From contig JAUPFP010000019.1 in assembly GCA_036925085.1 (NCBI GenBank), forward strand, positions 3,592,501-3,656,500: DNA of 64,000 nucleotides, in the 5' to 3' direction. A model generated the notes under the pieces. That model ran no database searches, was not told the origin of the DNA, and saw nothing but the letters and a program-made list of their open reading frames with translations. This DNA comes from Brachycybe producta (lineage: Eukaryota > Arthropoda > Diplopoda > Playtdesmida > Andrognathidae). Positions within the stretch are counted from its first letter, which is position 1; every line of letters begins with the position of its first letter. The position numbers and the translations under genes are program-made. Shown here in pieces: positions 23,484-35,112 of this stretch.

Positions 23484-23643
23484 CAGGAAAGTGTGCTCAG
23501 CAGGATACAGTCATTTCCCCAGCCTTTTTAGAAATTGCAATGGGTAGCACATGTGACGTCAGGCCAAATAAACCAATTAGAAGTTGCCGTTCCTTAAACA
23601 ATGGCAGATTAAATGACTATTCTGCTAAGCACACTTACCTGTG
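23484..23643. mobile_element. Short inverted-repeat element (MITE)
   Basis: CAGGAAAGTGTGCTCAGCAG at the left is mirrored at the right by TTCTGCTAAGCACACTTACC plus TG, with ATACAGTCATTT against AAATGACTAT just inside. It is about 160 bp with no coding capacity. The CAGG... ends recall hAT-type termini, but no 8-bp target duplication was found. A single matching end is seen again at about 39012-39036. Confidence 0.6.
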
Positions 23644-23727
23644 AGCCAGAAGCTAAAATTGATAGAGCCCAACCACAGTATACAGCAAAAAAACACATAC
23701 GGTCCTAAAACATCTCACTTGATCACT

Positions 23728-24383
23728 TAGGACGACCCAGTTTTACTTCTTTCAGTAGGCGCAGACTAAACTCCTGGTGTTGTCTGCTAGGCGCCTGTAG
23801 TAGGCTACCCGACAGACGATAGAAAGGCCACCAAGGGTCACTGTCCACCCCCCAGGTGGAGCAGCCTGGGGGGTATATCATGGGTGGCGCCATTATATAC
23901 TGGGCAGTGTGTTAGACCCTGGATGCTTAGGGGAATGAGTTGTGCTCTATTGTTGTGGGTGGCCAAGATGGCTACCATTAATTCATCACCATCATTTTCT
24001 TTGTTCTTGGTTTTGGCTCTGCTGGACAAGGAGTCCAGCAGGCACTTGTTTAGTTATTAGTAAGTGTTTAATGGGGGGGTTCTGGTGTGGGGAAACACCA
24101 AGTCATCAACGTCCTTCATCCGTCATGTTTCGGCTTGTCGGCCGGTACTTCGCATTGGCACTACGGTAGGATCCATCGGGGGTATACCATGGGTACCATC
24201 GTTGGTTTGTTGGCCTTTCGTCCGGCAAAGTATGGCGTGGACAACTTCCGACTGGCGTGACCCAGGACACGGACGAGCAAGAGGAGGGCTAGCCAGCGCT
24301 TGGGTCCCGTTCCAAGGGAGTCAGCAGCTGGTGAGACGGAGAAGTTTTGCCAGGATGTTGCGGCGACCAGACGTGTCGTTGCA
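23728..24383 (+). mobile_element. Solo LTR in + orientation with target duplication CACT
   Basis: It begins TAGGACGACCCAGTTTTAC (a mutated TGTGACAACCCAG) and ends GTGTCGTTGCA, with CACT directly before (23724-23727) and after (24384-24387). It is 656 bp. The interior, ...GGGTATATCATGG...CATTATATACTGG..., matches the reverse complement of the E2 and E3 LTRs. It lies in the sense direction of POLDIP2. Confidence 0.8.
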
Positions 24384-24387
24384 CACT

Positions 24388-25238
24388 TATGCTCGATCCA
24401 CATCAAGCTGAAAAAGTGTAACATATGTTCCAGACAAAACACAACAATAAGCCATAAAAAGCAGATTTTGATAATGAAATGAACCATGACTCTACTGTCA
24501 ACAGTACTGAAGCAAAACCAAAACAAAGAATGGGTTATGTTTTGTTTCTATAACTGTTCTGTTGTTTTATTTGGCAAAATGTTGTGTAATACCGAGAGAC
24601 ATGGAGTAGTTTGTGAAATTTCGAACAAAAACAAAACACAAAAGTCAAAAAAATATTTTAGAATTGTTTCCAGGAGCAAAATTAAAAGAAACTAGAAAGT
24701 GTTTTAGAAACTAGATGGGTAACTCAATCACTTAAGAACATTTTCTTGTTGATATGTTTCAAAATAAGCTTTTAATACACAAACATGAAACCTGCTTAAA
24801 AGTTAGGTCATTTTCAACTCGCATAAAACAGCTTATTTTGAAAGATGAAAATGCTCTCGATTTCTAGCTAGCCTTCTAATTTCTAAAAAACTAAAACACA
24901 AGTTTATCTCCATTTTTTGCTTCCTCCATGAAAATGAAAACAACTAAAAAAAAATTTCTGTGCACTTTCTAGCCAAACAAATTCTGAAGCCATCTACAAA
25001 TGCCTGTGTGTTTCTGTGTGTTCGTCTGCATGCATGTGCATTTGTTTGTGTGCTCACGCTCCAGTGTGTGTGTGTGTCTGTGAGTGTGCATGTGTTTCTA
25101 TGTATGTGTGTGTGTTTGTGCATGTGTGTTTTTCCATGTGTGTCAAAACTAAATATTTTTCTAACAGTTCAACTGACTCAACAACATTTAACAGAAGTTT
25201 AATGGCAACTTAAAATGCAGACGCCGATTTGTGGCTGG
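24388..25238. other. AT-rich intron sequence with a TG-rich tract
   Basis: No gene is seen. The stretch 25005-25140 is a degenerate TGTG-rich microsatellite. The rest is AT-rich intronic DNA. Confidence 0.6.
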
Positions 25239-25242
25239 GACT

Positions 25243-25652
25243 TGTAATGACCCGACCCAGGTCGCAATACCACCCAGTAAAGTTGACCAACTTGCCGGGC
25301 ACTTGACCAGTCCACTTGACCAGCCAAGACACAATATACACAGCACAAAGGCCAACAGGCCAAAAAGGCAACAAAAGAGATGATGAGATTGGAGGCCACC
25401 TTGGCTCCAGCATCCAACCAGTCCAACACACTCCAACACACTGCCCTGATTAAATGGCTGGCATAACCATTTAATACCTCCAGGAAGCTCTACCTGGAGG
25501 GGACAGTGATCGCATCTGACCTCTCACCCATTGAATCCAATGGTGAGAGGCCTGCTGTCTCCAATATGGCATCCGTTCCAGCTGCCAAGCAGACAACCAT
25601 AGAGTTTGTCTGCTCAATCAAAATTTTCTATTGAGCAGACCAGGTTGCCACA
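25243..25652 (-). mobile_element. Internally deleted solo LTR with target duplication GACT
   Basis: It begins TGTAATGACCCGACC and ends AGGTTGCCACA, with GACT on both sides (25239-25242, 25653-25656). At 410 bp it is about half the E1 LTR length but shares its U3-side sequence (CCTCCAGG...CACCATAGAGTTTGTCTGCTC) closely. It sits inside an older LTR. Confidence 0.8.
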
Positions 25653-26226
25653 GACTACGTGTATAGTCTTTGGAGAACCTTAGGGTGATGCCTGGTGAGC
25701 ACGGAGTCTACCTCACTAAAATCGGTGGGTTAAGTCCGCTGAAGAGGCGAGGACGTCGGCAGAACACAAAGAATCCGCCACAAACTGGCACGAGTTTACC
25801 AGATTGCAGAGGAGGCAAAGGACGGAGTTTCCCCCTCTGAAAACGTTCTTTCCTGCAGTAAAACTCCACAAATAATGACACAAACATGGCAGTGGCGAGA
25901 CATATAATAAATAAGGTATTTAATCACACACGATATTACACATGCAGGCATTCTTGGCCAGCAGAATCACCTGTTGTACAAAAACAAATAAAAATGCAAA
26001 GACATGTGACTGCCACATGGGTTGGAGGCTGGTCTGGCTTCCAACAGATTGTTTATATCCAGATGTTTGACTACTACCTAAATTAATGGTTGGGCTTTGG
26101 TGAGAGGCCTGCTGGACACCACATGGTGGCTGCCTAACTGCCTACCACAATCAGCCTGCCACACAGCCATCAGGAATTCCATCTGCACATTCAAATGTAA
26201 AAGAGGGAGTGAACCAGGCTGTCACA
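25653..26226 (-). mobile_element. Older gypsy LTR, partial
   Basis: The end GGCTGTCACA at 26226 is followed by ACCCTTTCCGCTTG, a degraded polypurine-tract complement. The interior has the AATAATGACACAAACATGGCA...AATAAGGTATTTAATCAC arrangement typical of these LTRs. Its left border is obscured by the nested solo LTR at 25243. The ORF3 relic at 27100-27666 lies on its internal side. Confidence 0.55.
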
Positions 26227-26412
26227 ACCCTTTCCGCTTGACAGCTCTGCATCATGGAACAATTAACAGTTACAAAAAATACTCTGCAAGCAGCTGGAAG
26301 CTCTGTAGAGGGATCTTAAGATAGAATTGCTCCTAGATGCATTGTTAATATATAATAACTAAAAAAATAACCTGCATTGCAAATATAAAAAAATATAAAT
26401 GAAGTCATGAAA

Positions 26413-26920
26413 ATTTAAACCCACAATTCATTACTAACATCATCAATAGCCTGTATAGGAAGAGTATTCCATTGTCGTGTAATTATCGGAAAAAATTACC
26501 AATAATAAGAGTCAGTATTGATAAAAAATCTCTAATTTTCTTGAGTGGTCACACCTTCCTACATACAGTGCTTTACATATATCACTAGACTGCGGTTCGT
26601 TACGTTAACCACGTACAATATTCTTAAACTTACATAAACTAGTTTGTGATCTACGATGAGCTAAACTATCCCAAAGAAGCCTCAACGCTGCACCATTTCC
26701 ACTGCATGAGTTAATTCTACAGAGTGGTTATTTCACACAAGATGAGGTCGAATCAGCGCATTGTAAGGAACAGTTTCAACTTACACAGGGAAAGTCCCCA
26801 ATGATCGTTCACAAAAACAGAGCATTTGCATTGCCTTGCTGGTGTGACATTATCAGCATGCTGCTTCCAAGACAGATTGCGTGTCAAGGTAAGTAAAAAA
26901 AACAGCTGTCTAGTTTGTAG
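26413..26920 (-). pseudogene. LINE (CR1/Jockey-like) reverse transcriptase C-terminal relic
   Basis: Minus-strand translation gives LTLTRNLSWKQHADNVT, then KALYVGRCDHSRK- and ITRQWNTLPIQAIDDVSN before a stop near 26415. WKQHxxxxT and the terminal WNxLP are the classic marks of the end of a non-LTR retrotransposon RT ORF. Frameshifts occur between these blocks. It probably inserted into the interior of the older gypsy copy. Confidence 0.7.
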
Positions 26921-27099
26921 AATCTAACCTATTCCCTTTTCGAAATATTGCTGTAACATTTGCAAGTTGCAACATTTGCAACATTTTGATCTAATGCTTG
27001 TTGAAAGATTAGCTGAAGAAATGGTTGCACTAGCTGTGTAGATTAATGACTATTCCTAAACAAGTTAGTCTATTAAGCCAGAGTTGCTCCAGTCCACTT

Positions 27100-27666
27100 G
27101 TCAACTCAGTTTGAGACGATGCATCTAGGGTTGGAACAAACACCGAGTCCATCCATGCTGTTGTCCATGCATGGGATTACCACAGGTTCATCTGGGTGTT
27201 ACGCCACCTAATACCCACATTAAATGCTGTCCCCTGTGTGTCCTCTCCAAGACTTCAAAATGTTTCAACACCCACCAGGGGAAGCTGCGGTGCTACATGG
27301 AGCACCCGACTGGTGATTAGGTCTACCAGGCAAGCCGTGGAAATCGTATTCATTGCCTGGCACAATGGGAGTGACACACTCCCATCATACCTCCTAGGTG
27401 GCATCCCACTAGGAATTGGCTGTGCAACAGGCTAGATCTCGTATCTGATGTTTGGGGAGCCAAATCGCACATCTGATCGTAGGGCTGCAAAGATAAGTAT
27501 GCCAGAACTCATGAAGAGAGGCATACTCGCTGGGAGTCATGGGACCACGTTTTGGAGGAACTTCAACTCTGCTCAGCTTGCCATTGCCCTTAGGTACAGG
27601 CGAGTTCACCTGGTCGAGTGTTACCACAAATCGGACCCACAGGCCATATGCCGCAACCACCTTCAA
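27100..27666 (-). pseudogene. ORF3 relic
   Basis: The open segment 27409-27666 matches the E1 ORF3 centre: VRFVVTLDQVNSPVPKG against VRAVGTLHQVTTPLPMG, and VPPKRGPMTPS against VPPKWDPLTPS. The C-terminal zone at 27240-27340 contains an LVDLITSRVL-type block. Both are separated by stops. It is another independent copy of the accessory gene. Confidence 0.65.
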
Positions 27667-27778
27667 TGACTATTCTGGTTTGCTGACCAGCATGTTTAGC
27701 ATTGTCCTTACATGGAAGGTATGGTAGCACCCACCGGAGGTGTCGGATCTCCTTTCCTTCCCCTTTTTTAGTTTTTTA

Positions 27779-28046
27779 CTAGTGGGGTAAGCCGTCATAA
27801 ATGACGGGAGCAAAATTTACAGGCAATTGTGCGCATGCGCGTCGTTTGTTCCTTTTTTATTCCTTTCATTTCAATTTGTCACCCCTCCCACTTTTTCCCC
27901 CTCCACGTTTCTTTCTCTCCCTCTACACTTTCCAACCTTTTCCCCCTCCAATTTAATCAAATTTATATAAATTCCGACGTGCTTCAAGGTTTGTACAGCG
28001 TTATCTCACACAGATAGATAGATAACCAGCCACACAGATCTAGCAT
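27779..28046 (-). mobile_element. Non-autonomous Helitron, copy 1
   Basis: On the minus strand the 3' end reads as a perfect hairpin (CCCGTCATTTATGACGGG) then TTACCCCA and CTAG followed by T. That matches the Helitron signature of a short hairpin about 10 bp before CTRR, with insertion next to T. The interior has a CT-rich block and an AAATTTATATAAATTCCGAC segment shared with the other copies. No Rep-helicase coding is present. Confidence 0.6.
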
Positions 28047-28048
28047 AA

Positions 28049-28057
<9 letters not shown>

Positions 28058-28121
<64 letters not shown>
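28058..28121. repeat. (TA)n microsatellite
   Basis: A run of alternating T and A directly beyond the Helitron copy. Helitrons in this window repeatedly sit beside TA tracts. Confidence 0.95.
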
Positions 28122-28125
<4 letters not shown>

Positions 28126-28134
28126 TCCCTGTGA

Positions 28135-28530
28135 AAGGAAGGTTTACCTTGCTTCGAGGTGGACCCCCTCCACCCTCGAAGACTTATGGGGTATATTCAG
28201 TCTTTAATGTCACTTATGCAATAGAATCAAACAAATATTTAAATATACTGATTGCTTGCTTGGCCAGCAGAAAATACGTTATACAAACAATAAAATTAGA
28301 ATTAATCACGTGGCTGGAGAACAAGCATGGTCTCCTGCCTCCTGCAGTTCAGACTTCACAGTAACTGCAAAGAACAATGGCTGGCATGGTCATTATTTAC
28401 CCTCAGGTGACGCCTCATGGGTGAACAGCTGCATAAGTTCACCTCTCACCCATAGGAATCAATGGTAACCTATTGGGAGAGGCATGGCTGGACACAACAT
28501 GGTGCCCACCTGGCTGTTATCCACAATATA
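28135..28530 (-). mobile_element. Fragment of ORF3 start plus LTR
   Basis: GGTTTACCTTGCTTCGAGGTGG at 28140 equals the ORF3 N-terminal region of E2/E3 (GTTTACCGTGCTTCGAGCTGG), and from about 28190 the sequence becomes LTR-like, with GGGAGAGGCATGGCTGGACACAACATGG near 28470 as in the LTR at 6141-6917. Both are truncated. Confidence 0.5.
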
Positions 28531-28537
28531 GCCACAT

Positions 28538-28732
28538 GCATTTAGAAATCGGGACGAACACAAGTTGGCTCCACTCTTTTTATGATGACTAGCAACTTCC
28601 AATTGGTTGGTTTTGTAGTCTGATACATACTCTGCCCTTTTCAACGTCGAACCACACAACAAACCAATTAGAAGTTGCCGGTCGTCATAAAAAGGGCGGG
28701 GCCAACTTGTGTTTGTCCCTATTTCTAAATGC
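28538..28732. mobile_element. Palindromic MITE with CCAAT and GC-box core
   Basis: GCATTTAGAAAT...ACACAAGTTGGC at the left pairs with GCCAACTTGTGT...ATTTCTAAATGC at the right, about 80 bp per arm. The inner parts carry AACCAATTAGAAGTTGCCG and CATAAAAAGGGCGGGGCC with their inverted partners. Related cores lie at 23550, 43960 and 45965. No coding capacity. Confidence 0.7.
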
Positions 28733-28798
28733 CTGTCAACTAGCCTGGCAAATCTCCATCACGAATTTATCGGTTCCGCCAAATTACAGGGAGAGCAG

Positions 28799-28829
28799 AC
28801 CAAGCCATGACAGTGTCATGGCTTGGTCC
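28799..28829. repeat. Perfect 15-bp palindrome
   Basis: GACCAAGCCATGACA, one G, then its exact reverse complement. It lies at the edge of the 28830-29140 repeat. A comparable palindrome (CTGGTCAATCA-ACA-TGATTGACCAG) lies beside the other copy at about 36650. Confidence 0.8.
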
Positions 28830-29140
28830 TCATACGAAAACTACTAAGTTTACAAGGATGAATTGGTTTCATTAAAGGTGGTACGGATAAAGATCTACAT
28901 AATACAAAGTTGAGCAAAGAGAAGGATGACGAACAGAGGAACACGGTCCTTTTATACCTTGGACCTGTGTACACCTACGAGGTGTAACCAGGTCCAAGTG
29001 ACCATGGTCCTAAGTGTATTAATCCGCTGCTTGGGTATGAGTCAGAAGTGTGAGTCAGAGAGGGGAGGGGGACCAGCAAGAGTTGTTTACCCCACATGCT
29101 ATGGTTTTGGCGGGATCGCAAGTTACCGGGTGTTACATTG
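28830..29140. repeat. Dispersed LTR-like repeat X, copy 1
   Basis: It is similar to 36330-36640 over its length, sharing GTGTAACCAGGTCCAAGTGACC, GAGTTGTTTACCCCA and GGTTTTGGCGGGATC. Both end in GTGTTACA, as a gypsy-type LTR would. Internal coding sequence for this family was not identified. Confidence 0.5.
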
Positions 29141-29266
29141 TTTATTTCAGCTTCCTGAATAAAAGTGTTTAGTATTGAGTATTCTTTTGTGATTCATGTT
29201 TCAGGTTGAACATATGCCGCAATATTCTTGTTTTTCAGTAGATTCACTAATTTTTCTTATTCTTAG

Positions 29267-29372
29267 ATTGACGGAAGAGCATACTGGTCCTAGTCATGTT
29301 GGCCGTGAAGTCAAGGGACATACACATACATATTATCAAGTATTGATTGATTCAAGGGATTGCCCTTTTATT
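29267..29372 (+). CDS. POLDIP2: POLDIP2 exon (YccV-like domain core)
   Basis: The 106-nt exon follows a TTTTTCTTATTCTTAG acceptor and ends at a GTAAAT donor. Its first base completes a codon from the exon at 9066, and it then reads LTEEHTGPSHVGREVKGHTH, followed by TYYQVLIDSRDCPFI, ending in phase 0. EVKG.THTYYQVLID.RDCP is strongly conserved in POLDIP2. The acceptor choice is set by phase; an upstream CAG at 29238 would add an in-frame stop. Confidence 0.88.
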
Positions 29373-30532
29373 GTAAATATACTTTTTATTTATAGAAAAT
29401 GTATTACCTCGTTGACATGATAATAATCATTACTATTAGCGATAAAATTAAAAAATTTGTTTTATGGCGTCAGAAATAGGTATTTGTTTTTGTCTACCCA
29501 GATGACGTTACTGCAGTGGTGAATGTTAAGCTCCATATATGGTTTTTGAAAAATTTCGCTTCTAAGGCGTCAATCCATATTATGAATGAATTCAAATTGT
29601 TTTCAATAATTGAGTTTTAGAAGATTATACTAATTTTTCATTGCACTATTTTGAAAAGTAAACATTTTATAGCAGTTTAAAAACGGCCCGTTTTATGTTT
29701 CTTCATAAATACTTTATCTAAAACTAGTTTCGTCTTAAAGATAACAACATAAAAAACTTTAATATTTTCACCACCTATTATAGTTTCTAGTTTCTATTCT
29801 CATTCATCTGACAAATACAGTAGATATTTTCTCAAAAGTGCGGGTGTGCAAAGAGAGACATCTTATAAAACCTAAATCTACGGGACTGTTTATAGAGTAT
29901 AATTACAATGAAATTTTGTGAAAGCCACTTTCAATCCACTGCACTAGAATCTATAGGGAGGATTGGTGATTGCTGATAGTTGACAATTGTTCTAACAATT
30001 ATTTTCACTTTGGGCTAAAAGTATTCTTAAATTTTGTCATAATTGAATTATTAAATTAAATGACTAGATTGAATATCAAATTACAATCTTCTATTTATAT
30101 TGAGACTTTTAGGCCCTACGCTTTTTTAATTAGCGCCGTTTATTTTTTAGACTTAATTGTAATGAACCTCCTTCGTGGGGGGTAGAATTTACCAAAAAGT
30201 GGTTGGCTACGCCACTTATTCTGTCCTGGTTCTGGGACAGAACCTGGAAGGCCACAAATTTATCCCTTTCTGTTTCCTCACAAATTCCTCTTTAATGAAC
30301 TATTACAGTTAAAAAAGGATCTTTTAGCTGTCTGTTACCACTTGAACTTCCGCCCGATTAAAAGCTGGTTGATCATGTCCTTTGTAATCTCATTTAGGAT
30401 TGGAGATCCAGGTTTGCACCTGAATTGACAGTTCTAGATGATAAATTATTCAAAGTTCTTCGTTCAATAAAATAAAACATTCAGCAACTTTTTTGCTCAT
30501 AATACAATTTATTTCCAGAATATACAATCGAT
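29373..30532. other. AT-rich POLDIP2 intron sequence
   Basis: No gene is seen. A local hairpin of about 10 bp per arm (TTCTGTCC...GGACAGAA) lies near 30217-30242. Confidence 0.6.
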
Positions 30533-30579
30533 TCAGAATTTGGCCACAATTGGCATGGATTCATCATCGTCAGAGTAAT
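30508..30579 (-). other. Possible 3' end of a coding exon or retrocopy
   Basis: On the minus strand an open stretch ends YSDDDESMPIVAKF and a TGA at 30533-30535, with AATAAA about 20 nt downstream (30508-30513). The E3 LTR starts at 30580 and cuts it off. An acidic tail followed closely by a poly(A) signal is suggestive, but the stretch is only 15 codons and no parent gene is recognised. Confidence 0.25.
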
Positions 30580-31244
30580 TGTAACAACCTGACTGGGGCC
30601 CGTTACAATGCCCGGTAAAACTTCTCAATCTTACCGGAATCCAGACTCCTTCGGGGGCTGGGATCGCAGCCTTAGCTGCCCTCTTGCATGTGTCTGGGGT
30701 GGCACCAGCCATCCCGAGTCTGCGATGCCGTACATTGCCTGACGGCTGTCCGACAAACCCATGATGAGAACATATGGTGACCTCCCGATGGGTCCAACGT
30801 GAAACCGGCACGTGAAGTACCGGCCAAAGGACGGAATTAGGACAGTGATGGTGCAACGATTCCCAAACCGGCACCTCCACCCTCCCCTTGGTGACTTCCC
30901 CAAATAACGGACACAAAGCCAGTGTAGGTTTAAAAGATAAAGATAATTTATTCTGAACACTTACTAATGAATAAAGCAATCACGAGAACAAAGATGATTA
31001 ACTGGAGGCCATCTTGGGCTCCAAACGAAACAGCACACATCCTCTCTCTCAGGGCTTCACTACACTGCAATATATAATGGCAGCTGCCATTATATACCCC
31101 CAGGCTACTCCACCTGGGAGGACAGTGACCCTACCTGGGGTTCATGTCATCTGCCGGGCTGCCTACTATAGCATTCTAGCATACAACATCAGGATTCAGT
31201 GTTGCTCCTACTAATTAAAGGAGGAGCAAAACTGGGTTGACACG
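30580..31244 (-). mobile_element. 3' LTR of E3
   Basis: It runs from TGTAACAACCTGACTGGG to GGGTTGACACG, followed by ATCCTCTCAACTT (polypurine-tract complement). It is 665 bp and strongly similar to the E2 LTR at 11676-12359. It carries the TTTATT poly(A) block near 30949. Confidence 0.75.
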
Positions 31245-31403
31245 ATCCTCTCAACTTGCCGGATCTACCCCGGGATCAGGTCAGTCGAGCCAGCAAGAAT
31301 TGCTCCTGTGACACCTTCTCAGGTTCCTGGGACGATTTTCTCGGCGGTGGAAGTACCGGAGTGCCCATCCACTTCGACATCCACCGACATACCCACCACA
31401 GGC

Positions 31404-32963
31404 TCATATGGGTGTTCCTCCACCGATTCTGTTATCAAAAACTATTCCCCTGACCCTTGCTTCCTCCTGCTGTCGAAATTCATCAATGGCAAGATTGGCA
31501 AGCTGCGGACCCATCCGTAAGGTCCGACTTGTTTGAAGATCTATGAGGGCGGCTGCAGGTTCAGATGCGCAACCTTGTAGTGATTGGGTTACGGACTCCC
31601 CAACCATCTCTTATTCGCATCCAAGGAGGTGCTGGATGTATGGTGCTGCGAGGCAGAATAAACAAATTATTCCATCTCTTGTCCCCATCACGTCAAGAAC
31701 AGCATAGCACCTCCTTACCGGGTTGACGACCAGCAACACCGGATAAACCGCCAAAAGGAAGCACATAGTGCATGCTAAAAGACGGCAATGACAGCGCAAA
31801 TGGTACCGGGAGTGGCTCTCCCAACCGGTAATACCCATGGTATTGGAACCCCTCCATTCCCGGCTGGTCCTGCCACAGACCAAGTCGGTTATTCAGAAAG
31901 ACCTCTCCTTCTGAATACGGAGGGCTGGCTCCAAAGCGTTGACCCTAGCCCTCGGGCTGGTGAGACCTGGAAACCTTTTCCGGTCCTAGGGGTTCGAAGA
32001 CCCCATCGTCAGAACTCGTAGAGAACGGTGTCCTTTCTTGGGAAGGCATGGGGCCACGTTTGGTTGGAACACTACTTGTCCCCTCCGGGCTGCCCGCCCT
32101 TGGGTAAAGGTGAGCTGACCTGGTGGAGAGTTCCAACCAACCGAACCAACAGGTTTGGTACCGTGACGGGGTGGATGGAGAGATGCCGACCACAATGTCA
32201 CACATCTATCTCCCATCCGTCCGCACCGTCATCACCTGACGGGTTTGGTCCGGCTGGTTCCCTTCCATATGCTGTGTCGGGACTCCTCCGCATCTGCTCT
32301 GGCCCTTCCACCACCAGTTCCCTGGGACCCTTGGGTGAAAGGCTGCGGACCTCCCTTCTCATGTTCGGACTCTTTTTTTGTTTTTTTTTCTTGTGATAAG
32401 GTTTACCGTGCTTCGAGCTGGACGCACCTGAGCCTGAAGACTTACCGCGCTGGTCGGACTTTGAAGGGTGGTTAGCCCTTTTAAACTAATCGGACTTGCT
32501 AGCTGAAGACTTTCCAGCTGTAGCTGTACTCGCTTCCGAGTTGGCTCCAGTAACCGAACTGACGACCGAGGCTGGCTGTATCGCTACAAACCGTTCGCGA
32601 CCATCCCGGAGAAGATTCTTCTTCACCTGTGCAAGGGTCGGTTGACCCTTGCCACCAACAGGTTTAGGTGCCGCACCTTGGATGGGTGCCTTGGCAGTTT
32701 GTATTGCCCCCTTTTGGGCAATACACTGTTGGCCAGCGGTGGTGGTGGCACTCGGAACTGGAGGGACACCACGCCCAACAGGAGGTTTTCCTGTTACGAG
32801 CGGATTCCGGTAATCAGTGTCTCGCAGGGGCGGAAACTGAGCGGACCAGAGCTCGAACTCCTGTCGGCGTGCGGCATTTTTATTCCTTTTAACTTGGGCC
32901 TCACTCTTTGCTGCTTGGCCTCGTTGTACCGCAAGCTTTGCTCCTGGCTCCATTTTTCTTTGG
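31404..32963 (-). pseudogene. E3 ORF3 relic
   Basis: Frames at 32486-32953, 31945-32205, 31611-31883 and 31404-31607 together resemble E2 and E1 ORF3. The N-terminal part has FPPLRDTDYRNPLVTGKPPV and NLLRDGRERFV; the C-terminal part has AVLDVMG, APYIQHLLGC and AALIDLQTSRTL. A TTTTTTTG/CTTTTTTTT run (lysine codons on the minus strand) corresponds to the lysine run of E2. Frameshifts and stops are present. Confidence 0.7.
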
Positions 32964-33646
32964 GGAACCCAGTTTTGCTTCTTTAATTAGAAGGAACAGA
33001 CTGAATCCTGATGTCGTCTGCTAGGCTGCTATACTAGGCAGCCCGGCGGACGACATAAACCCCAGGTAGGGTCACTGTCCTCCCCCAGGTGGAGTATCCT
33101 GGGGTATATAATGGCTGCTGCAATTATATGCTGGACAGTGTAGTGATACCCTGAGAAGTGAAAGGATGGATGCTGTTGTCTGCAGGTGGCCAAGATGGCT
33201 GCCATTTTTATCAAGCCATAGTTCTCTTTTGTTTGCTGTTGGACAAGTGTATAGATTAAATAGTAAGTCCTTGAATAAATTATATTTGTTTATTATACTA
33301 CACTGGTGTCTGTGTCACTATTTTCTGGGAAAGTAACCGTGGGGAGGGTGGGGGTTTGCCAGTGGAAATTCACCGGCACTTCACCGTCTTATTTCTGTCG
33401 TTTCGGCCAGTGCTTTGCGTGCGGTTCCACGGTAGGCTCCATCGGGATCTACCGTGGGTTCCTCGTCGGGTTCGGCGGCAAGTCACCGTCGATCATCGGG
33501 GAGAACGACTCGACTGGTGCCACCCATGGACATGGACGGAGCAAGAGGGCAGCTATTGCTGTGATCCTGGCCCCCAAGAGTCTGGATACCAGTGAGACAG
33601 GGAAGTTTTACTGTGGTATTGTAACGAGCCCAGTCGCATTGTTACA
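32964..33646 (+). mobile_element. Solo LTR in + orientation nested in E3
   Basis: From about ACCCAGTTTTGCTTC to GCATTGTTACA this is the reverse complement of the E2/E3 LTR type, with TATATAATGGCTGC near 33104 and AATAAATTATATTTG downstream. Flanking E3 sequence is collinear with E2 13961 on the left and 14046 on the right, so about 85 bp of host element was lost and the LTR start is trimmed by a few bases. No target duplication is seen. Confidence 0.7.
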
Positions 33647-34299
33647 CTCCCAACTGAATAGTCGGCTTTGGTGACTCTACAGTGGGAGTCGGCATCAACC
33701 GTCCCCACACAGACCCAAAATACAGTGGAGTTCATGGAGATGCCTGAGCCACCATAGCGTCTCCTGCCAACACTGAATCAACAGATAATCAAAAACATCG
33801 GTGAGTCTTCGATTCATTACGATTTAAAGAGATTTCCATGGGTTTTCACCATGCGAAATCCCATTCCAACCGTGGAACCACCGTGAAACACGGTAAAAAC
33901 TGTGTTCACGGCTCTTCCCACAGTCAGAACCGGCCGGGCATACACCATAATATCAGGTTAATTACTGAGGGATTTACCACGGATTTTCACTGTGTGAAAC
34001 CACTTTCCGACTGCTCAAACACCGTGGTCTATGGTCGTAACTGTCCCCAATGGTGCTTTCACAGTCGGAAAATTACCTTATGACTGTCCAAACTCTGTAG
34101 AACTTGGTATCTACCTTGTTCCACGTTGCGAGTACAGTCAAGTTCCGCGATCAGGGCGGTCCCCCTTGCAGTAGCACCACCGTTAACCATAACAGCGGTG
34201 CCTCCACTGGTACCTTTCGTGCAAGCGGTCAATGACCGCTTGACACACCCATTTACAGTTAAAATAAACTGCCAACAGGCAGAAAAGAAAGAATTCCCT

Positions 34300-35112
34300 A
34301 TAGGGACTTACTGTTTTCCCTTTGGCATCCAGTAAACCTGAGTCTTTTTGCCTTTTTCTCCGGTGAAATACACGTTTTTTTCAGATGAATAGCGGCAAGC
34401 GACTGTCTTCGTTTATTTATCCAAACAAGATGGTGCTTAGCCGCTAATTTCCCCGGTAAATCGGCTAAGAGTGCCGGCTTGGCGGCTAAAACACAATTAG
34501 CTGCCTCCGAGGTGTACAGGCGACGGTGTGAACTGCGGTTCCAGTCCTTGTATCCGCTGGGGTAGCTGTCCCTGCAACCGCAAGACATCTATCTCCCAGG
34601 CAACTGCCAGAAGTTGCTCCTTGGTCATCAATGCCAGGAAAGACATCTTGCTACCACGTCCTTTGGAACCGGTTGCCGTGGAGGCTAGGGTGTCGGCCCT
34701 TGGCTGCACGCCTCTCAGCTGTGGTTCGTGCAACCTCTTCAACACCGTCTAACGGAGCTCCTCCAGAGACAATGAAACCACGGTACTATCAAACCGTTAG
34801 AAAGTCTCCGTGCAGAGGTCGGTCTACAGGGACACCCCCTATGTCCTCTTCCTCCAAGGAACCACCGTGACCATTCCCGCCGGCAGCAACCTCACCTGGT
34901 TGCTGCTCTTCCGGCCGACTTCCACGGCCGATGGTGCTGGAATGCAACTCCAAACCCACTCCTACACCGTTTCCCCCATCAGCCAAAGAGGAATCGGGGT
35001 CCTGGTCGCTTTCCACCGTGCAAACACGGTAAGAAACGGCCACCAACTGTAAGAGGGGGTCTCTACCGTGTGAATCGGTGAATTCACAAACAAAAGTCCA
35101 TGAAACACTCAC
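34300..35112 (-). pseudogene. E3 gag N-terminal remnant
   Basis: KMSFLALMTKEQLLAVAWEI followed by DVLRLQGQLPQRI (34560-34650) matches a E1 stretch at about 55990-56070 (RAFLATLSEPQLVEVAYGID, then VLRLEGRL), identifying the start of gag. Upstream, a glycine- and acid-rich segment leads to about 35112. The remainder of gag is deleted. An alpha-helical, leucine-rich character is evident. Confidence 0.6.
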
